From Cristatella mucedo (taxonomy: Eukaryota; Bryozoa; Phylactolaemata; Cristatellidae), in contig WPIO01000004.1 in assembly GCA_009760855.2 (NCBI GenBank), forward strand, positions 6,152,501-6,216,500: a stretch of 64,000 bases of DNA, in the 5' to 3' direction. This document shows positions 43,093-55,368 of the stretch, in pieces (position 1 is the stretch's first letter; every line of letters starts with the position of its first letter). Below the pieces are notes generated by a model. That model saw only the letters and a list, made by a program, of their open reading frames with translations, was not told the DNA's origin and did not search any database. A program made the translations under genes and the position numbers.

Positions 43093-43380
43093 GCTGGCGA
43101 CCATGTTGAACAGACTTCTGTGAGCACCGTGCCCATAGCAGTCTTACACAGCTGTATGAACAAACGACGCCCGGCTATTACATGGGGGCTTAGAGTTTCA
43201 GTCTCAGGGTTTAGGGTTCAGTATTTAGGTATTCGAAATAAACTCTAAGTGGAAAAGATAAGTTTAAACGCGTTTATTTAACGTAAAAATAAACATACGC
43301 CGGCGATCATGTCGAGCAGTCTGCCATAAGCGCCGCGCCCATAGCAGACTTACACGGCCGTAGGAACAAACGACGCCGCA
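43093..43380. repeat. Two-copy ~80-bp direct repeat, spacing ~209 bp
   Basis: 43093-43172 and 43302-43381 share 'gcccatagcag', 'cttacac' and 'gaacaaacgacgcc' in the same order with about one substitution in five. A third partial match may lie at 43030. Confidence 0.65.
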
Positions 43381-43879
43381 TCAGCCGCGAACGAACGCAG
43401 CCGAGCAGCGTAAGCAAGCGACGCCTGCCGGACCGCCGCACAGGCGGCCGCCTCAGGGCCGCGCAGCCGGTGCACCGAGAGGTCACCTCGCGGCCACCTT
43501 GGCGCGCGCGTCGCCCGCAGCGCCTGGCCGCGGAAATGAGGTAGGTCACGTCGCGGTCATCGCAGGTGCGTCGGCCGTCGCGCCTAGCCGCATAATTAGG
43601 CCGAGCAATCTGTCGCGCCGCCCACCAGAGCGCGCTGACCATTGTGCGGTCGCTCAATGCCAGCAATGCCAGCCAGAAGGTGGCTCATTCACGTGAGAAG
43701 AATCTGCTCTCGCGCAAGCAACCGCCGAGGCGCCGCCGCGCGCGGCCGCCGCCAGCACGACGCTGCGGCGATAATGGAGGACGATCGGCGCCCGGCGGCG
43801 GCGGGGGCGGCGGCGGAGGCGCGCGTCGTGCCCGATGAGACGATTGGTGGGAGGCGATTGGTTTGCGGCAGCCAGCAAA

Positions 43880-43909
43880 GCGAAGCGGCGCGAGTGCGCG
43901 CCGCTTCGC
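43880..43909. repeat. Perfect 13-bp inverted repeat, 4-base loop
   Basis: 'gcgaagcggcgcg' at 43880-43892 pairs with 'cgcgccgcttcgc' at 43897-43909. The same hairpin occurs in copy 2 at 47716-47745. Confidence 0.9.
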
Positions 43910-45292
43910 CGAGCACCGATTTCGAGTGGAGCGAGCGAGCGAAAACGAAGCGCCGGATCCGGCGAGCTAATGAGCGTACGAAAGGCCGCGAAGTCTCCCC
44001 TCGTTTCGAACGGTGTCGAGGTCAAATAAGCTACGCGTCCCGCTTCGGGAGCGCGAGCCTGCTGGGAGTAGGCGCTCATTACTCCTCCTGCGAGTGCAGG
44101 CCTTGCTCGACCTTGCAGACCTTGTTCGGTCATTCAATCTGAGAGCCAGCACGGAGCGACAGTTTACCACCCTCACAGAGCAGTCGAAATGTCAGCGAAC
44201 GAGGGTTCAAGAAACCAGCGCGCCATCGTGGGCGATATGAAGAGCATTAGGCGACGAACGAGAGAGAGAAAAAAACCGGCGAACGCCGAGCGGCGCGCAT
44301 GCGCTGAGCTGAGCGGAGCGCCGAGCGTTGCGCCGCCGCCGCTCCCTGCGACGGTGGCGGCGCATCGCTCGGCGCACCGCTCGGAATAGAACCGAAAGCG
44401 ACAGCGCAGCTGCGGCGACCGGACGCGACAGTAAACCCTCTTTTCTGCGAGAAAGGAAATGTCGACGCGCACAGGCACGCCGACCGTCGGACCGCGGACC
44501 GCGGCTGTGGGCGTGCGCGTTCCGGCGCGTCCTAGATAGCGCACGCAGGCGAGAGCAGTTCTTCTCATCAGGGCGGATTCTAGACCAGCCTCGCCGGCGG
44601 CTGCTGCGCTGCGAGCGTTCGCGATACGCGCGCGCTGCGGCACCGCGCCCAGGTAGGACTGAAGCCCCGGGACGGCGCAGAATGCCGGACGTGCCTCGAC
44701 GGTTCGCACTGGAGCTATTGGCGCCGAGGCCCGCGTGATGGCCCTCCGCACGACCTGTCGTCGTGCTGGGTAGCGCGGCCGAGCAACGAGCCTGCTGGCT
44801 CCAACACCAAGCACGCTATTCTGCAAACCGCGCCGGCCGTACCCAGTTTACGCTCTCGAGACGACTGCCGGCGTCGAGGGATCGAACCTTCCCTCTCCGG
44901 CGCACTGTGTGCTCCTTCGGCAGCCCTTATATGCCGTGCGTGCATCGTTTTTGCACTGTTGAGCCATAGTTCGTTGAGAGCACACCCGACAAAGTCGGCG
45001 GCAGTGTATGCTAGATGGATGTCCCCACAGATGCCGCCAATGCGTGGATTTGGGCAGGACTGCCGCGTCATTGTCTGCCGAGTCGTTGTCCACCCCTCAA
45101 CCGCTCGCGAGCCTGCGGCAGCTTGAGGGCAGTGCGAAACCTCGCAGGGTTTCCGCCCAGTGCTCGCAGGTTGCAGAGTCATGCTCCCTCACAGCCCCAG
45201 TAGCCGCAATTGCCGAATGCTCAGATTCGACCGCCTGCATGGGACGATTCGGAAACGCGTTTATTGCATGCGCTGGTCTGGGTTGCGGTTTG

Positions 45293-45347
45293 TAGAACTA
45301 GGCTACAAACTAGTTCAGTCACGCCGGAGCGGCGTGGCCTAGTTCTA
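45293..45347. repeat. Compound inverted repeat
   Basis: An outer 11-bp stem ('tagaactaggc' with 'gcctagttcta') encloses a second perfect stem-loop, 'cacgccg' with 'cggcgtg'. It is repeated in copy 2 at about 49118-49172. The shape is RNA-like, but it does not fit a tRNA (no TTCRA loop). Confidence 0.8.
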
Positions 45348-45527
45348 GTTCTAGGTAATGTCGTTGACGACGCAGCGCTTGCTCAGCGCCCTTCGAGAGC
45401 GGCGCTTCTGAGCACTTTGAGCGTGCTGAATTCGTACGCATCGCATGTCTTGGTTCCCAGCGCCTTAGCGCCTCGGGGTGCATTCGTCAGTCGCCTTCGC
45501 GCCGCCGCGCGGCGTTGTAGCCAGCCA

Positions 45528-45615
45528 CTGCTGCTCTGCGTTCGCGCATTAATCTACACTGCTGCTCTGCGTTCGCGCATTAATCTACACTGCTGCTCTG
45601 CGGTCGCGCATTAAT
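45528..45615. repeat. 31-bp tandem repeat, three units
   Basis: The unit is 'ctgctgctctgcgttcgcgc' followed by 'attaatctaca'. The third unit has 'cggtcg' for 'cgttcg'. Confidence 0.95.
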
Positions 45616-47122
45616 ACGCAGAGCCGTACTCGCTTGGCGCGTGACGATCGAAAGGTGCATCCTGCAGGAGCTAGTAGGCACCTTTGTGCTCGTCTGCTAT
45701 GCATAGCGATTGCGCTCTTAATGATAATAAGTCTTTTCGAGAGCGCGCTAGCAGAGCCAGATCTCAGAGCCCAGGCGCTTGACAACTCGCTGCAAGAAGA
45801 GCAGTAATCTTAGCGAAGTGCCAGCTCGATTTGCTGGAAGCTGCCATTGAATGGTAGCTACCTTTCTCAAATTGAGCGACGGTACAAGAGAAATTCTTGC
45901 TCCGGCAAAACCTGACGGTTACTGACAGAAATCGGAAAACTTCTACTTCGAAATGTGCTTCTCGCGCGCGCCTCCTGCGACATCGGCACTGTGGTAGCAT
46001 CCGGATGCTGTCTTGCTCACCGCGTGTCGGCTCCTCTCTCGAGCCTGCCTGCTCTCGGCTGCCGATGCCGTAGCGAAGTGCGGGCCTGCGTAAGCGAGAA
46101 CCGCGCAGAAAAGCCGGTCCTCGAAATCGTGCCGCTACGCCGACTTGGCTCACTGCAGCTACTCACTACTCACTTGCCCGCCTTCGTCTTACCTCGGCAG
46201 AGGAGGCTACCCTGCTACCGTCGGTCTAGCCGCAGCAGCTCAAGGCTTGAGTGATAGAACGCGACTCGGGAGCCCGTGAGCAGCGGGCACGATGGCCCCG
46301 CGAGGGATCAGACAGATGACTACCTGTGCAGCCGCAGCAGCAGCAGCAGCCGCAGCAGCCTGCTCTCGAGCGGTCGAGCTGCGGACGATCGTTTCTCGGC
46401 GGCGGATGACTCGGCACTCCGGCTCAAATCCATGCATCGGCGGCATCCATGGAGACATCCATCCACTGTAAACTGCCGCCAGCGTTTGGACGAGTTCGGA
46501 ACGAGCAATGGCTCGACAGTGGGCAAACGATTGTGCGTGTAACGTACGGGCGCCTGAGGAGGAAGAGGGCTAGATCCGTCGACGTGCCGGCAGCCATCTA
46601 GAGTGTGTAGACCGGGCTTGGCCGGCGTGGTGCCTGCTAATGCAATGCTCGGTGCTGGAGCCAGCAGACTTGTTGCTCGGTCGCGCGAACCAGCCAGACG
46701 GCAGCTGGTGCGGAGGGCTATCACAGTTATTGACCTGCGATTTGAATATTTCTCTAAACGACATGGACTCGTCACTGGTTAGCTTAGATTGATACGGCTT
46801 GCCAATAATCATCGAATGATTATCAAGCAGTGGAAGGCGAGTCCCGGCTCGCTGTGCGGGGGCCTATTCTTCGAATCCTACGTTCAGCATTGTTTGCTTT
46901 CCATCCATGTGTCAATCGCAAACCAAAAGGACTCTGGTCGGTCGGCGGGGAACGAGTCAACCACCATTTTCATACGGTCCTGTTGAGTGCTATATTTCTG
47001 AATTCTTTACATTGATACTGTAGTGGTGCATTGATTTCTCAACCGCACACATATTTCAAGGGGATCGAGAGTCGACGGAAACGCGTAAATCAGTAATCGT
47101 GTCTGGGATCGAGATTTAGTTA

Positions 47123-47128
47123 TCTCTC

Positions 47129-47170
<42 letters not shown>
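47123..47170. repeat. (CT)n microsatellite, copy 1
   Basis: A CT run with a single 'ccc' interruption. Its length and interruption are the same as in the second copy at 50982-51030. Confidence 0.95.
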
Positions 47171-47173
<3 letters not shown>

Positions 47174-49352
47174 CCCAGGAAGACGAAGCGAAGACGTTGC
47201 GAAGACGTTCGGTAAGCTCAGCGTCGTGGGCTGCAAATCGTTCGCGCATCTCTTTTAGCGACAGCCACGCAGAGAGCAAAGGTCAGCGGAGGCCGCTCCC
47301 CCAAGTGGCGCTCCGCTGACGCAGACGCGCCTCCGCCGTCCGCAGATGCGCAGATGCGACGTCGTCGCCGCCGCCGCCGCTGGCCGGTTGCGCACAGTCG
47401 GCCCCGTCGGCCGTCGCGCCTAGCCGCATAATTAGGCCGAGCAATCTGTCGCGCCGCCCACCAGAGCGCGCTGACCATTGTGCGGTCGCTCAATGCCAGC
47501 AATGCCAGCCAGAAGGTGGCTCATTCACGTGAGAAGAATCTGCTCTCGCGCAAGCAACCGCCGAGGCGCCGCCGCGCGCGGCCGCCGCCAGCACGACGCT
47601 GCGGCGATAATGGAGGACGATCGGCGCCCGGCGGCGGCGGGGGCGGCGGCGGAGGCGCGCGTCGTGCCCGATGAGACGATTGGTGGGAGGCGATTGGTTT
47701 GCGGCAGCCAGCAAAGCGAAGCGGCGCGAGTGCGCGCCGCTTCGCCGAGCACCGATTTCGAGTGGAGCGAGCGAGCGAAAACGAAGCGCCGGATCCGGCG
47801 AGCTAATGAGCGTACGAAAGGCCGCGAAGTCTCCCCTCGTTTCGAACGGTGTCGAGGTCAAATAAGCTACGCGTCCCGCTTCGGGAGCGCGAGCCTGCTG
47901 GGAGTAGGCGCTCATTACTCCTCCTGCGAGTGCAGGCCTTGCTCGACCTTGCAGACCTTGTTCGGTCATTCAATCTGAGAGCCAGCACGGAGCGACAGTT
48001 TACCACCCTCACAGAGCAGTCGAAATGTCAGCGAACGAGGGTTCAAGAAACCAGCGCGCCATCGTGGGCGATATGAAGAGCATTAGGCGACGAACGAGAG
48101 AAAAAACCGGCGAACGCCGAGCGGCGCGCATGCGCTGAGCTGAGCGGAGCGCCGAGCGTTGCGCCGCCGCCGCTCCCTGCGACGGTGGCGGCGCATCGCT
48201 CGGCGCACCGCTCGGAATAGAACCGAAAGCGACAGCGCAGCTGCGGCGACCGGACGCGACAGTAAACCCTCTTTTCTGCGAGAAAGGAAATGTCGACGCG
48301 CACAGGCACGCCGACCGTCGGACCGCCGGCTGTGGGCGTGCGCGTTCCGGCGCGTCCTAGATAGCGCACGCAGGCGAGAGCAGTTCTTCTCATCAGGGCG
48401 GATTCTAGACCAGCCTCGCCGGCGGCTGCTGCGCTGCGAGCGTTCGCGATACGCGCGCGCTGCGGCACCGCGCCCAGGTAGGACTGAAGCCCCGGGACGG
48501 CGCAGAATGCCGGACGTGCCTCGACGGTTCGCACTGGAGCTATTGGCGCCGAGGCCCGCGTGATGGCCCTCCGCACGACCTGTCGTCGTGCTGGGTAGCG
48601 CGGCCGAGCAACGAGCCTGCTGGCTCCAACACCAAGCACGCTATTCTGCAAACCGCGCCGGCCGTACCCAGTTTACGCTCTCGAGACGACTGCCGGCGTC
48701 GAGGGATCGAACCTTCCCTCTCCGGCGCACTGTGTGCTCCTTCGGCAGCCCTTATATGCCGTGCGTGCATCGTTTTTGCACTGTTGAGCCATAGTTCGTT
48801 GAGAGCACACCCGACAAAGTCGGCGGCAGTGTATGCTAGATGGATGTCCCCACAGATGCCGCCAATGCGTGGATTTGGGCAGGACTGCCGCGTCATTGTC
48901 TGCCGAGTCGTTGTCCACCCCTCAACCGCTCGCGAGCCTGCGGCAGCTTGAGGGCAGTGCGAAACCTCGCAGGGTTTCCGCCCAGTGCTCGCAGGTTGCA
49001 GAGTCATGCTCCCTCACAGCCCCAGTAGCCGCAATTGCCGAATGCTCAGATTCGACCGCCTGCATGGGACGATTCGGAAACGCGTTTATTGCATGCGCTG
49101 GTCTGGGTTGCGGTTTGTAGAACTAGGCTACAAACTAGTTCAGTCACGCCGGAGCGGCGTGGCCTAGTTCTAGTTCTAGGTAATGTCGTTGACGACGCAG
49201 CGCTTGCTCAGCGCCCTTCGAGAGCGGCGCTTCTGAGCACTTTGAGCGTGCTGAATTCGTACGCATCGGATGTCTTGGTTCCCAGCGCCTTAGCGCCTCG
49301 GGGTGCATTCGTCAGTCGCCTTCGCGCCGCCGCGCGGCGTTGTAGCCAGCCA

Positions 49353-49471
49353 CTGCTGCTCTGCGTTCGCGCATTAATCTACACTGCTGCTCTGCGTTCG
49401 CGCATTAATCTACACTGCTGCTCTGCGGTCGCGCATTAATCTACACTGCTGCTCTGCGGTCGCGCATTAAT
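49353..49471. repeat. 31-bp tandem repeat, four units
   Basis: The same unit as 45528-45615 but with one more 'cggtcg'-type unit. Confidence 0.95.
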
Positions 49472-50981
49472 ACGCAGAGCCGTACTCGCTTGGCGCGTGA
49501 CGATCGAAAGGTGCATCCTGCAGGAGCTAGTAGGCACCTTTGTGCTCGTCTGCTATGCATAGCGATTGCGCTCTTAATGATAATAAGTCTTTTCGAGAGC
49601 GCGCTAGCAGAGCCAGATCTCAGAGCCCAGGCGCTTGACAACTCGCTGCAAGAAGAGCAGTAATCTTAGCGAAGTGCCAGCTCGATTTGCTGGAAGCTGC
49701 CATTGAATGGTAGCTACCTTTCTCAAATTGAGCGACGGTACAAGAGAAATTCTTGCTCCGGCAAAACCTGACGGTTACTGACAGAAATCGGAAAAAACTT
49801 CTACTTCGAAATGTGCTTCTCGCGCGCGCCTCCTGCGACATCGGCACTGTGGTAGCATCCGGATGCTGTCTTGCTCACCGCGTGTCGGCTCCTCTCTCGA
49901 GCCTGCCTGCTCTCGGCTGCCGATGCCGTAGCGAAGTGCGGGCCTGCGTAAGCGAGAACCGCGCAGAAAAGCCGGTCCTCGAAATCGTGCCGCTACGCCG
50001 ACTTGGCTCACTGCAGCTACTCACTACTCACTTGCCCGCCTTCGTCTTACCTCGGCAGAGGAGGCTACCCTGCTACCGTCGGTCTAGCCGCAGCAGCTCA
50101 AGGCTTGAGTGATAGAACGCGACTCGGGAGCCCGTGAGCAGCGGGCACGATGGCCCCGCGAGGGATCAGACAGATGACTACCTGTGCAGCCAGCAGCAGC
50201 AGCAGCAGCCGCAGCAGCCTGCTCTCGAGCGGTCGAGCTGCGGACGATCGTTTCTCGGCGGCGGATGACTCGGCACTCCGGCTCAAATCCATGCATCGGC
50301 GGCATCCATGGAGACATCCATCCACTGTAAACTGCCGCCAGCGTTTGGACGAGTTCGGAACGAGCAATGGCTCGACAGTGGGCAAACGATTGTGCGTGTA
50401 ACGTACGGGCGCCTGAGGAGGAAGAGGGCTAGATCCGTCGACGTGCCGGCAGCCATCTAGAGTGTGTAGACCGGGCTTGGCCGGCGTGGTGCCTGCTAAT
50501 GCAATGCTCGGTGCTGGAGCCAGCAGACTTGTTGCTCGGTCGCGCGAACCAGCCAGACGGCAGCTGGTGCGGAGGGCTATCACAGTTATTGACCTGCGAT
50601 TTGAATATTTCTCTAAACGACATGGACTCGTCACTGGTTAGCTTAGATTGATACGGCTTGCCAATAATCATCGAATGATTATCAAGCAGTGGAAGGCGAG
50701 TCCCGGCTCGCTGTGCGGGGGCCTATTCTTCGAATCCTACGTTCAGCATTGTTTGCTTTCCATCCATGTGTCAATCGCAAACCAAAAGGACTCTGGTCGG
50801 TCGGCGGGGAACGAGTCAACCACCATTTTCATACGGTCCTGTTGAGTGCTATATTTCTGAATTCTTTACATTGATACTGTAGTGGTGCATTGATTTCTCA
50901 ACCGCACACATATTTCAAGGGGATCGAGAGTCGACGGAAACGCGTAAATCAGTAATCGTGTCTGGGATCGAGATTTAGTTA

Positions 50982-50987
50982 TCTCTC

Positions 50988-51030
<43 letters not shown>
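50982..51030. repeat. (CT)n microsatellite, copy 2
   Basis: The same length and interruption as at 47123-47170. Confidence 0.95.
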
Positions 51031-51032
<2 letters not shown>

Positions 51033-51265
51033 CCCAGGAAGACGAAGCGAAGACGTTGCGAAGACGTTCGGTAAGCTCAGCGTCGTGGGCTGCAAATCGT
51101 TCGCGCATCTCTTTTAGCGACAGCCACGCAGAGAGCAAAGGTCAGCGGAGGCCGCTCCCCCAAGTGGCGCTCCGCTGACGCAGACGCGCCTCCGCCGTCC
51201 GCAGATGCGCAGATGCGACGTCGTCGCCGCCGCCGCCGCTGGCCGGTTGCGCACAGTCGGCCCCG

Positions 51266-52100
51266 ACGGTAGCGGCGTCGAACGGCGACGGCTGCTCGCG
51301 CTCTCCGCGCCGTGGCGACAGAGGGCGCTCTCCGCGCCTCTCTGTCAGCGTCGCACGCGAATAGTGCGCCGCGCCGCCGCGCGAGGTGCGCGCCGACCGC
51401 ATTCCGCTCCGTCTGCCTCGGATCCTCTTCCTCGGCGCTGCTCGGGCGACGTGCTCGTTCGCCGCTGCGACGAAAATAATCCACTTTCGGTCGCTGGTGT
51501 GAACCCGCCACCTGCGTCCCGTCCGTCTGCTAGACTGATGCTATCGACGCCAGCCGGAACACGACACCGACCGCCGACCGTTGCTTCGACGCGCCGACCG
51601 ACGGATCGCTTCGCCCCGGCCGGAGGCATGGGCGTGGGGCGTGGGCGGCGCGACCGCTGGATGTCCAGCGGCCGGCCCGACTCTAGCTGAGCCGGCTCAG
51701 ATCCAGTCCGGCGGCTGGCTGGCCCCCTATTGTTTGACGCCGTTTTTGTTCGCGCGAGCATCCGCTGCCGCACGCGGCGCCGAGTGATGAGCGCAAAGGA
51801 ACGACGACGAAGCAGCGACCTTCGGAATGCGGCGTCGCAGCGTCGTCGGGCAGCGCCTCGCCCGCGCGCGCCGAGATACGAGCGCACGCACTGCGCTGCT
51901 GTGCGCTCGCTCGCTCGGCGGCGGCGACGGCGGCCGCGGCTGCGGCTGCGAGCGAAAAGCGAGAGCGAGGCCGTCAGTGCAGCTGCGGGGAGCGGCCCTG
52001 GAAATGACGCGGGGAGCGGAAATGACGCGATGGCGTGCACCATCTGCCATCTGCGCGACTGAGAGTGAGCGCGTTCGGCAGGAGCGCTAAGCGACGACCT
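51266..52100. promoter_or_regulatory. CpG-dense block right of the duplication
   Basis: Very CpG-rich DNA with overlapping frames on both strands (273 codons on minus), consistent with low stop-codon density. A word 'ggaaatgacgcg' occurs twice at 51999-52030. No family is recognised. Confidence 0.28.

Positions 52101-52137
<37 letters not shown>
52101..52137. repeat. (CT)n microsatellite
   Basis: An uninterrupted CT run of about 37 bp. Confidence 0.95.
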
Positions 52138-52140
<3 letters not shown>

Positions 52141-52179
52141 CTGCACGAATGCGTCGCTGTCGTCACAATCTCAGGCCCT

Positions 52180-52300
52180 GGTTCGGCTCAGGCGTGAGGT
52201 GCTCGCCTTAACGACCCCCGGGTCGTGGGCTCGAGCCCTGCTGCGGGCGTAGAGCACCCCAATGGAGATACGTGTCTTTTGGGGCGCTATGCGTGCGAGT
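52180..52300 (+). mobile_element. tRNA-derived SINE, family B
   Basis: The plus-strand head 'tggttcggctcaggcgtgag' (A-box region), 'gtcgtgggctcgagccc' (B box near 52232) and the downstream 'ttttggggcgctatgcgtgc' resemble the copy at 26600-26792 on the other strand. The T-arm can pair (GTGGG with CCTGC) but an acceptor stem cannot be built, so it is not a functional tRNA gene. Confidence 0.7.
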
Positions 52301-53034
52301 TAAATTTTCTAGTTTCATAGCTTTGACCTTATAGCTGCAGTGGTAGAAGTTGATCGCTTACCGCTTTGAAGAAGTTGATCGCTTACCGCTTACGGCTTAG
52401 AGTGGAGAGCGCAGGCGGTGGATGGTAAGAAGGTCGTGGCGGATCTTTAGCGGGCAGCGCGCCCGCACTAGCTCGTGTCTGCGCGCGGCAGTTTCCGTCG
52501 GAAGCAGCAATTCCGGATTGATGTTCTAGATTTGCAATAGTAGAGATTTCGCAATGGTAGAGATGGATGAGGGTGCTCAAGAACCGCTCAGTCGCTGGTG
52601 GTGGGGGAGGGAGTAAAGCTGCTCTCTCAACAGGGAGGCGCCAAAAGAGGTGCAGGTATAGGAACACCGTCGGACTGACTGCCGTGATGGCATTGACGGC
52701 GAGCCGGTTGGCAGTGCCAAGATGTTACTATAGGAGCCGCCCAGCCTCGCCGGCTTGATGAGACGCGCCGGCGTCGGCTGATACGGCGTGCTGCGGTAAT
52801 AGCGAGTGTTGCAGATGACCGACCGACAGAGCGGCGGACTTGGACTATTTCGCTTCCGGGCCTTGCGGCGGCGGCGCGGAAGCGATCGGACGTGACACTG
52901 CGAACGTAGGGAATCCGCGAATCACGATAGAGCCATCGCCCCTCCCTCGCGGCGGGGTTTCGGCACAGCCGACCGCGCCGTGCAGTCCCATTGCGCCGCC
53001 GCACCCGGAGCACGCTCGGTGGCATGTGCGGCCG

Positions 53035-53450
53035 CAAAATGGCGCGGCGTGTCGCCGCGGGCCCTTTTGCCGCGTCTCTAATTCAATGCGGCCATTCGGC
53101 TTGAGCGCGCGTCACGCCGATGAGTGCCCCTGGCGCAGCCGAGCGGTGCGTACTGTCGGTGGTCGTGCCGAGGCGATCGCTAGCCAAGCAATCTCTAGCC
53201 CGATCTCACCCGATCTCGACCCAGGAAAAGTTAGACCAACAGCTCGGTCTCAAATGGCACTTGGAGGAAATTGGCAGTTAAGCGGCGGCGAAAAACGGCT
53301 CGAAGTGAAGCGGCAAGTCAGAGTCAGAGGCGCATCGAATTGTACAGGGGCGCGCCGTGAAGAGCTGCTGCTGACGGGCTGAACGAATCAAATGCGCGGG
53401 AGGCGCGGGACTTTGTTGCCCTGAGAGGGAGAGCCGATGCACTCGGAGGA
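53035..53450 (+). repeat. Dispersed repeat D, copy 1
   Basis: This matches 56580-57000 in order: 'cggcgtgtcgccgc', 'cccttttgccgcgtctc', 'gctagccaagcaat', 'ggcagttaagc', 'gtcagagtcagagg', 'tgttgccctgagaggga'. Strand is given only to say that both copies have the same orientation. The class is unknown. No tRNA-like head, tail or terminal inverted repeats are seen. Confidence 0.75.
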
Positions 53451-53679
53451 GAAGCAGGAAAAGAAGGACGAGGAGGAAGAGGAGGAGGAGGACGACGATC
53501 GCAGTGCAGCCGTTCAGTCGCACGGCTGCACAGCTGGAGCTAAAGCTGCACGAGCAGTCGTAGCCAGCTGGGGAACTGGGCACGAGCCAAACCTTGTGCT
53601 GCCCTCTGGTGGCTCACGCAACCTGCTTCAAAGGAAGTAGGACGTCGAGGCCGTAAGTGGCTATGGCTATAATAATAAT

Positions 53680-54816
53680 AGTAATAATAATAATGCACTT
53701 GATAAAGCACCATCAGAGAACTCAATCTCTTTCCAGGCGCTTTACATTTGCTGCAAGGGAAACGCGATCGAATGATGACTGGTATCATGCTTGATAAACC
53801 ACGCAAACAACATGGTTAGGGGTGACATGCACAGGGTCAGCATGCAAGCGTGGTTAGTGGCAGCATGCACAGTGTCAGCATGCATAAGCACATGAAGGAC
53901 GAATCACAGGGACCCACTAAATGCTGTCCTAAATAGGTGTGTTTTTAAGCTCTTTTTAAATGTGGTCAGGTCAGGGATGTTCTGACGCAAGTCGGGAGTG
54001 AGTTCCAGGTTTTGCGAGCATACGAATTAAATGCATGGTCTCCAAAGGATTTGAGGTTTGTACGAGGTATTTGTAGACTGTTGGATTCCGAAAAGCGGGT
54101 CGTACGATGCTCGGCCTGGTGGGGGAGTAGATCTGAGAGATAGGCTGGAGCTAAAGAATGAAGTGACCTAAAAGTGAGCGACAAAACCTTGAAGTCGATC
54201 TGTTGCTTGACTAGTAGCCAGTGCAGGTCGACGAAAAGTTGTGTGATGCGGCAACGCTCACGATAGACAAGCCTAGCTGCAGAGTTTTGCACAAGCTGTA
54301 ATCGCCTGATTGCACATGCCGGTAGGCCAGCAAGCACTGAGTTACAGAAGTCAAGACGGGATGTCACAAATGCATGGACCAACTTAGACGTGGCATCCTT
54401 TTCTAAACAAGCCCGAATTTAAGCAACGTTATGTAGCTGAAAGTAGGCAGACTTGACTGTGGAGCTGATGTGGTCGTCTAGCGAGAGGTCACTTTGGAAC
54501 ATGACACCTAGATTTCGAGCTGATTCAACTGGAGATGTGCTGACAGAGCCAATTTTGAGCGTCAGCCTTTCCAAATTTGTGAATCACACTGGGTTTGCCC
54601 ATAACTAGTAAGTTAGTTTTATCATCGTTTAGTTTTAGAAAATTTGCTGCCATCCATGTGCGGATGTCATCAATGCATGCAGCAAGTGAGTTTAGAGAAT
54701 TTGAGGTGCTCGAAGGCTGGGAGGGATCAAAGCAAAGGTACAACTGAGTGTCATCCGCATAGAAGTGAAAGCCTAGATTGATTGCGCTTGGCAATTACAT
54801 CAGCAAGAGGGAGATT
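53680..54816 (-). mobile_element. LINE: RT palm to 3' UTR
   Basis: The minus-strand frame 54794-54525 reads 'LGFHFYADDTQLYLCFD' (motif C YADD intact) and 'WMAANFLKLNDDKTNLLVMG' (motif D). After a frame break, 54382-53966 reads 'FVTSRLDFCNSVLAGLPACA' through to 'SFGDHAFNSYARKTWNSLP'. The 3' UTR and AAT tail follow to 53680. The insertion is truncated between motifs B and C. It is among the best preserved copies here. Confidence 0.92.
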
Positions 54817-55281
54817 ATCGTACGCAAGGCGCATTGACAAGCGTGCGTCGCAACATGGATGCCGCCTGATATCCAACTGCGAGATCGTCGGCTTTGGAAA
54901 AGCCAACGATAGACTGGAGATCGAGCAGATCGTGCGGGGTTGCCGCTGGCGAGGTCCCGCTTTAACTTTCGCAGGATGCGCAACTCCAAATCCTGCTGCC
55001 AGGTCGCAGTGCACGAAGCGACGCGACGGCAACGGTACAGAACGAGCGCATCGCGAGCGGCGGGAGGGGACTTTTTGACAAAAGCTCGTGCGACACGCGT
55101 ATGCGTACCAGTTGGTCGTGCAGGCTGATAGAATTATTAGTGCGCACAATCAGGTTCTCGGCTTGCAGCTGCGTCGTCTGGTTCAGCTTGGGCAGAAATA
55201 AGATTTCAGGCGGCGGCAAGAACCTGTCAGCAACTTTAACCGACGTCGATACAAGATAGGAACCGATCCGTGAAGCGCACA
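54817..55281. other. Unique sequence, nothing recognised
   Basis: GC-balanced DNA between the LINE's truncated end and the GA tract. Short frames only. Confidence 0.4.
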
Positions 55282-55283
55282 GT

Positions 55284-55365
<82 letters not shown>
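55282..55365. repeat. (GA)n microsatellite
   Basis: An uninterrupted GA run of about 84 bp. Antisense it gives a Leu/Ser open frame that should be ignored. Confidence 0.95.

Positions 55366-55368
<3 letters not shown>

Larger units (their letters stand above)
43569..47406. repeat. Tandem duplication, copy 1 (~3.84 kb)
   Basis: This block reappears head-to-tail at 47405-51265. Copy 1 is CpG-dense and has no recognised gene or mobile element. Its many open frames (up to 217 codons) overlap on both strands. It includes a 31-bp three-unit repeat (45528-45615), a CAG-rich stretch at 46325-46360 and a (CT)n tract at 47123-47170. The left edge is near 43569-43571. With copy 2 it shows only one substitution (45444 C versus 49269 G) and five small length differences that I could find. 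Confidence 0.95.
47405..51265. repeat. Tandem duplication, copy 2 (~3.86 kb)
   Basis: Direct repeat of 43569-47406. The junction reads 'gccccgtcggccgtcg', joining the right edge of the unit ('gccccg', followed by 'acggtag' at 51266) to its left edge ('cgtcggccgtcg'). The two edges share only a 2-base 'cg'. Relative to copy 1 there are: minus 5 bp in an AGAG/poly-A run (48100), minus 6 bp in a 'cggaccg' repeat (48322), one extra 31-bp unit, plus 2 bp in a poly-A (49794) and plus 1 bp in the CAG tract (50192). Confidence 0.95.

Noticed and set aside
44173-44826. 217-codon minus-strand frame in the duplicated block as a duplicated gene
   Set aside because: A 5-bp difference in copy 2 changes its C-terminus, opposing frames overlap it and no domain is seen. 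Duplication alone is not evidence of coding.
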